DNA of 22,937 nucleotides. Origin: JBHELT01 sp046262935 (GTDB lineage Bacteria > Actinomycetota > CADDZG01 > JAHWKV01). The translations under genes were made by a program, and so were the position numbers. The stretch's first letter is position 1; every line of letters begins with the position of its first letter. Below the pieces are notes generated by a model. It saw only the letters and a list, made by a program, of their open reading frames with translations, did no database searches and was not told the origin of the DNA. Of this stretch, positions 22,801 to 22,937 are shown piece after piece. The stretch covers positions 1-22,937 of the forward strand of contig JBHELT010000082.1 of assembly GCA_046262935.1 (NCBI GenBank). Direction: 5' to 3'.

Positions 22801-22937
22801 ATGCCATACGACGTTTTCAAAGATCAACTACCCGATCCGTATCCCGACGAGACCGCGGAGTGGCTATCGGCTCTCAACGATGTCATCGAAACTCACGGCA
22901 AGGCCCGTGCTCGCTACCTGCTGCACCGGGTTCTACT
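22801..22937 (+). CDS. aceE: Pyruvate dehydrogenase E1 component, homodimeric type (5' fragment)
   Basis: Only the first 45 codons are inside the window. The visible N-terminus contains PDPYPDETAEWLSALNDVIE and ends near RARYLLHRVL. This matches the opening of AceE-type E1 proteins, in which a helix with ETxEWLxSLDxVI and a RAxYLLxRLL-like helix precede the thiamine-diphosphate domain. AceE decarboxylates pyruvate and passes the acetyl group to the lipoyl E2 component; lpd upstream supplies E3. The ATG is supported by AGGAG six bases upstream. Catalytic residues lie outside the window, so the call rests on the N-terminal similarity and the neighbour. Confidence 0.85.
   Translation, partial: MPYDVFKDQLPDPYPDETAEWLSALNDVIETHGKARARYLLHRVL

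Overview
The window looks like a chromosomal segment of an actinomycete-type bacterium (Actinomycetota). The evidence is a complete mce lipid-import operon in the canonical order (ATPase, two YrbE permeases, six MCE proteins, Mce-associated protein), a clear MarP-type periplasmic serine protease, paired FadE-like acyl-CoA dehydrogenases, an actinobacterial-style lipoamide dehydrogenase and the start of a homodimeric-type pyruvate dehydrogenase E1 (AceE). The DNA is moderately GC-rich, very densely coded, and uses many GTG and TTG starts. I see no mobile element, CRISPR array, tRNA or rRNA. Genus-level placement is not possible from this alone.

Region 1 (1-12817, minus strand) is one long operon of 12 genes, read from right to left. 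It runs: MCE ATPase, YrbE-A, YrbE-B, MceA, MceB, MceC, MceD, MceE (lipoprotein), MceF, Mce-associated membrane protein, an M28-type metallopeptidase with hydrophobic inserts, and a signal-peptide-bearing DUF2207 membrane protein whose C-terminal Gly tract runs to the window edge. Most junctions are 1-4 nt start/stop overlaps (ATGA, GTGA, TGATG), so translation is probably coupled. The system should take up a hydrophobic substrate across the envelope. The last two genes are additions to the textbook mce operon and are the most interesting part of the block.

Region 2 (12818-12907) is a short divergent control region. It has a plausible promoter for the mce operon, a strong ribosome binding site, and a perfect 8+8 bp inverted repeat with arms 21 bp apart, overlapping the promoter: a candidate operator.

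Region 3 (12908-15024) holds a zinc-type cation diffusion facilitator with a His-rich tail (plus) and marP (minus). Their 3' ends overlap by 34 bp. marP is divergent from region 4 with only 25 bp between the start codons.

Region 4 (15050-22672, plus) is a second tightly packed run. It holds two acyl-CoA dehydrogenases that look like the two halves of a heteromeric enzyme, a stand-alone Clp N-domain protein with a C-terminal zinc ribbon, a YgfZ-type folate-binding protein, a membrane-anchored molybdopterin oxidoreductase with an internal twin-arginine motif, an alpha/beta hydrolase and dihydrolipoyl dehydrogenase. After a 128-bp gap with a promoter candidate and a strong ribosome binding site, aceE begins at 22801 and leaves the window. 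Lipid import (mce), acyl-CoA oxidation (fadE pair) and acetyl-CoA production (lpd/aceE) thus lie side by side. The functional link between them is inference.
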